Positions 5,583 to 7,850 of a DNA stretch of 7,850 bases are shown in pieces. The DNA is taken from contig JAVBTY010000097.1 in the NCBI GenBank assembly GCA_031555955.1, positions 1 to 7,850 of the forward strand, given 5' to 3'. Below the pieces are notes generated by a model. It saw nothing but the letters and a program-made list of their open reading frames with translations. It did no database searches and was not told where the DNA came from. The position numbers and the translations under genes were made by a program. Positions within the stretch are counted from its first letter, which is position 1, and the number at the start of each line of letters is the position of its first letter. The stretch comes from Azoarcus sp031555955 (GTDB taxonomy: Bacteria; Pseudomonadota; Gammaproteobacteria; Burkholderiales; Rhodocyclaceae).

Positions 5583-6542
5583 CTAAATGCGCAGCCCCAG
5601 CCGCAGGCGTTCCCACCAGCCGGGCGGCACGGGCGGGCGCAGGGGTGGCGTGAGGGCTTGCGCGATGCGTTTGCCGATGAGGTCGAAACGGTATTCCCGT
5701 TCCGCCAGGGCCTGCCCGGCGGCGGCGATGGCGGCGGCGCGGGCGGGGTCGGCCCGCAGCGCGGCGAGCTTTGCCTGCAGTTCCGCGGCGTCGCGGTACA
5801 GCACAAGGTTTTCCATGTCGGTGAAGCCGAGCGCCTGGTTTTCCGCCTCGCCCTGGTCGTAGGCGCACAGCACGCAGCCGCAGGCCATGGCCTCGAAGTT
5901 CTTGATCATGTATTCGCCCATGGCCACATCGGCGCTAATAAAAAAGCGGATGCGGTTGAGCATGGCCCGGTATTCGTCGCCGGACTGCGTGCGTTCGATG
6001 GCCAGCGCCGGTTCGCGGCGGGCGATCTCTTCCAGCATCGCCTTGCGTTCGTGGTAAATGTCGTTCTGGATGCTGCCGACGAAGCCGAGCTCGATGTCGC
6101 GCTCTCCGTGCAGGTTGCGCAGCAGCGTCTGGTCGTAGCCTTTGGGCACGAATACCGCGTCAACCCCTTCGCCGCGCAGGCGCTCCACGACCTGAAAACC
6201 GGAGCTGAGGACGCGCGCGGCGGGCAGGCGGTGGTAGTGGGCGCTGAATTTGCCCCTGTATTTGCACGGAAAGTAGTTCTGCCACGCGTCATGTTCGAGG
6301 ATGACGAGATTGGGCACGTCGCGGATGAACGCAACCTGGCGGAGTTCTTTTTTGAAGCGCAGGAAAAAAATGATGCGGTCGTAGCGTTCCACGTCCACAT
6401 CCTTGCGGAAGTACGCCCTGAGGCTGGCCTGCTCCACGGAATCCAGCCAGCGCAGATCGCAGGCGGTGTGCGCGGCAACGCCCTCGTACAGACGGTCGAG
6501 AATGGCGCGCTGTGTTTTTTGCACCAGAAACAGAACTTTCAT
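5583..6542 (-). CDS. GT-B-fold glycosyltransferase (Glyco_trans_1_2-like C-terminal domain)
   Basis: This 319-residue cytoplasmic protein probably transfers a sugar from a nucleotide-sugar donor to a surface glycan. It starts with a Rossmann-type strand (MKVLFLVQKT). The first half (to about 145) is the acceptor side, and the second half holds LGFVGSI (152-158), then KNFEAMACGCVLCAYDQGE (214-232) and GFTDMENLVLYRD (239-251). This is the acidic-glycine pattern of the Glyco_trans_1_2 domain that binds the nucleotide diphosphate, and an alanine-rich helical tail follows. The last 25 residues are proline-rich and end in WWERLRLGLRI, which could form a basic amphipathic membrane anchor; this is inference. 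The start is supported by AAGGGG at 6548-6553, five bases before ATG. It follows the DUF6625-like gene by 42 bases in the same direction, so it likely belongs to the same operon. Donor and acceptor are unknown. Confidence 0.82.
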   Translation of the reverse strand: MKVLFLVQKTQRAILDRLYEGVAAHTACDLRWLDSVEQASLRAYFRKDVDVERYDRIIFFLRFKKELRQVAFIRDVPNLVILEHDAWQNYFPCKYRGKFSAHYHRLPAARVLSSGFQVVERLRGEGVDAVFVPKGYDQTLLRNLHGERDIELGFVGSIQNDIYHERKAMLEEIARREPALAIERTQSGDEYRAMLNRIRFFISADVAMGEYMIKNFEAMACGCVLCAYDQGEAENQALGFTDMENLVLYRDAAELQAKLAALRADPARAAAIAAAGQALAEREYRFDLIGKRIAQALTPPLRPPVPPGWWERLRLGLRI

Positions 6543-6584
6543 TGCCGCCCCTTCGCAGAGGGCTCCGCCCCCGCCTTGATAGCG

Positions 6585-7490
6585 CTACAGCGGCGCGAAA
6601 CCGGTGGCCGATACCTGCCAGGCGGGTTCACGCGCGATACGGGAATAATCGGCCAGCGCCGCAGCGGGCAGGTTTTTCCAGTCGCTCCCTTTCCACACCA
6701 GGAAGTGCACGTAGGGGAAAGCGCGTTCGCCGCAGCGGTCGTTGGTAAGCACGCCCTGGCGCCAGAACCAGCGCCGGGGAAAATCGCGGCTGCCGTCGAG
6801 CCACGGCACTTTCGCCCCCGGGGTGCTGAACGCCTCGATGAACTCGGCGCGACGATACCACGGGTTGAAAAAGCGCAGCGGGCGCGCGAGCGCCTCCGGC
6901 CAGTTCTTGAAGCGGATAAAGATGCGGCTGAACGCGCCTTCGTCCAGGCCCTGATGTTCCGGCGCGGAGAGGCGGCGTCGCCAGTCGCGCATGAGGAAAA
7001 AGGCTTCGCGCATTTTCCGCGTGTTGCGGATCAGGCAGCAGTGGCCGGAAATGCGCCGCGTATGGGTGGAGAACAGATCCTTGCGCGCCAGCCGTCCGGC
7101 GCTGAACCAGGCGCGCAGATCGCCGAACACCAGATCAATGTCGCAGAACCCCCAGAAATCATAGCCGCGCAGTTCGGCTTCGTGGAGATAGCCCAGCGCG
7201 GGTTTGAGATCGCACAGCTTGTAGGGACTGGGCGGCGCAAACGCAATGCCGAGCCGCTGCGTTACGCGCTGGCAGTAACCGGCATAGCTGGTGGCAACCA
7301 CGCGCACGTTCGGCGGGCAATCGGCCGGTTCGCCGCAATCGGAGAACAGCAGCCAGTCCACTGTGGGGTTGGCGCGGCAACTGGCGAGAAAGAACGGAAA
7401 CCAGAACGGCCAGGCGCCAAAGTACGGGATGACGAAGCAGATGCCCGGCCCGGCGCACTCCGGGTGGGTAGTGGGCGGGGCGGGGTTCAT
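6585..7490 (-). CDS. DUF6625-like family protein, predicted GT-A glycosyltransferase
   Basis: This 301-residue soluble protein lacks an obvious signal peptide. The N-terminal CFVIPYFGAWPFWFPFFLAS (18-37) and WLLFSD (46-51) resemble the nucleotide-binding start of GT-A transferases. SPYKLCDLKPALG (88-100), followed by YDFWGFCDIDLVFGD (110-124), is the hallmark of DUF6625-type proteins found in polysaccharide clusters. D117-I-D119 is a likely DxD metal/nucleotide-sugar motif. Later come SGHCCLIRN (148-156), a DEGAFSRIF segment, and a C-terminal HFLVWKG motif with a histidine typical of metal binding. Its ATG overlaps the stop of the upstream glycosyltransferase by ATGA (7487-7490), so the two are probably translationally coupled. 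The family assignment is from memory of its motifs; the sugar and linkage are unknown. It may act in lipopolysaccharide, O-antigen or capsule assembly. Confidence 0.75.
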   Translation of the reverse strand: MNPAPPTTHPECAGPGICFVIPYFGAWPFWFPFFLASCRANPTVDWLLFSDCGEPADCPPNVRVVATSYAGYCQRVTQRLGIAFAPPSPYKLCDLKPALGYLHEAELRGYDFWGFCDIDLVFGDLRAWFSAGRLARKDLFSTHTRRISGHCCLIRNTRKMREAFFLMRDWRRRLSAPEHQGLDEGAFSRIFIRFKNWPEALARPLRFFNPWYRRAEFIEAFSTPGAKVPWLDGSRDFPRRWFWRQGVLTNDRCGERAFPYVHFLVWKGSDWKNLPAAALADYSRIAREPAWQVSATGFAPL

Positions 7491-7849
7491 TCGCCGCGTC
7501 CCGCGCCGGGGCTGTTTCCCAGCGCGGCGGTGACCATCGGCAGGGAGAAGAAACGCCGCCGCGCGGCCTCATCGGAAAAGTGCGTGTACAGCCGTGTGAT
7601 GCCGCGTTCGAGCAACGTCGTCCGCGCTTCGTGGGACAGGCTGGCATGGCGCACCATCAGGCGGGCGAGCGCTTCCACGTCGCCGAGCGGGAACAGCGCC
7701 TCGCGCTCGCCCACGACTTCCGGCGCACCGCCGCAGTCGGTGGCGACGATCGGGACGCCGGCGGCCATCGCTTCCAGCAGCACCATGCCGAAGGGTTCGT
7801 GATCGGAACTGAGCGCGAACAGGTCGAACGCGGCGAATTCGCGCCGCGC
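7487..7849 (-). CDS. GT4-type glycosyltransferase, C-terminal part (5' end beyond the window)
   Basis: The frame is open to the right edge and gives the last 120 residues. It includes FDLFALSSDHEPFGMVLLE then AMAAGVPIVATDCGGAPEVVG, the classic GT-B family 4 (Glycos_transf_1) donor-binding region with the E-x7-E pair (E of EPFG and E of LLEA), and the following GGAPE loop. After it come a typical GDVEALARLM helix and a short C-terminal tail. The enzyme would be a retaining transferase that uses a nucleotide-sugar on the cytoplasmic side of the inner membrane. A methionine at 7786 is internal, because the conserved HEPFG lies upstream of it. Its TGA overlaps the ATG of the DUF6625-like gene. 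The acceptor-binding half is missing only because of the window edge. Confidence 0.88.
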   Translation of the reverse strand, partial: ARREFAAFDLFALSSDHEPFGMVLLEAMAAGVPIVATDCGGAPEVVGEREALFPLGDVEALARLMVRHASLSHEARTTLLERGITRLYTHFSDEAARRRFFSLPMVTAALGNSPGAGRGE

Positions 7850-7850
7850 C

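Noticed and set aside
5574..7802. A 742-codon open frame on the plus strand across the glycan genes
   Set aside because: It runs antisense through three genes with clear glycosyltransferase motifs and ATGA junctions. Its own translation has no recognisable motif and has the Ala/Gly/Arg/His-rich look of a reverse reading of GC-rich codons.
1..7850. CRISPR array, tRNA or rRNA genes, retron or toxin-antitoxin pair
   Set aside because: I saw no regularly spaced repeats, no tRNA-like cloverleaf sequence, no rRNA-like conserved stretches, and no small paired genes in the gaps, all of which are about 110 bases or shorter.

Overview
The window looks like a stretch of a high-GC Gram-negative chromosome, most likely a proteobacterium. 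Supporting signs are Vsr next to a Dcm-type methyltransferase, an IS427-type IS5-family insertion sequence end, and a run of glycosyltransferases of the lipopolysaccharide or capsule kind. I cannot name the genus. It reads as an accessory or junction region: four unrelated modules sit side by side.

Layout. (1) At 1-135 is the right end of an IS5-family element: the last 41 codons of the transposase, the terminal inverted repeat, and a TA target dinucleotide. (2) At 220-2976 on the + strand is a complete P2-type cation-transporting P-type ATPase of 918 residues, with its own ribosome binding site. Its sixth membrane segment is unusual in sequence and length. (3) From 5514 down to 3088 on the - strand is a compact restriction-modification operon, read in the order DNA cytosine-5 methyltransferase, putative PD-(D/E)XK restriction endonuclease, Vsr mismatch endonuclease. 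The first two genes overlap by ATGA, and the last two overlap by about 50 bases. (4) From 7850 down to 5583, also on the - strand, are three glycan-assembly genes: the C-terminal part of a GT4-type glycosyltransferase, a DUF6625-like predicted GT-A transferase (coupled to it by an ATGA overlap), and a second GT-B-type transferase.

How the genes work together. The methyltransferase would mark the host's recognition sites with 5-methylcytosine and the nuclease would cut unmarked DNA. Vsr would repair the T:G mismatches left when 5-methylcytosine deaminates. The 68-base gap before the methyltransferase holds two perfect inverted repeats that could be an operator. Two further long perfect palindromes lie inside the methyltransferase coding sequence. 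The nuclease gene is visibly less GC-rich than the ATPase in the lines I counted, which fits transfer of the module. The glycan genes probably form the tail of a longer cluster that starts beyond the right edge. The ATPase converges on the restriction operon and shares no operon with it.

The most unusual items are the nuclease, which I cannot match to a characterised enzyme; the inverted-repeat architecture around and within the methyltransferase gene; and the ATPase M6 segment. M6 lacks the aspartate of Ca2+ pumps and carries a two-residue extension encoded by a six-base triplet repeat.
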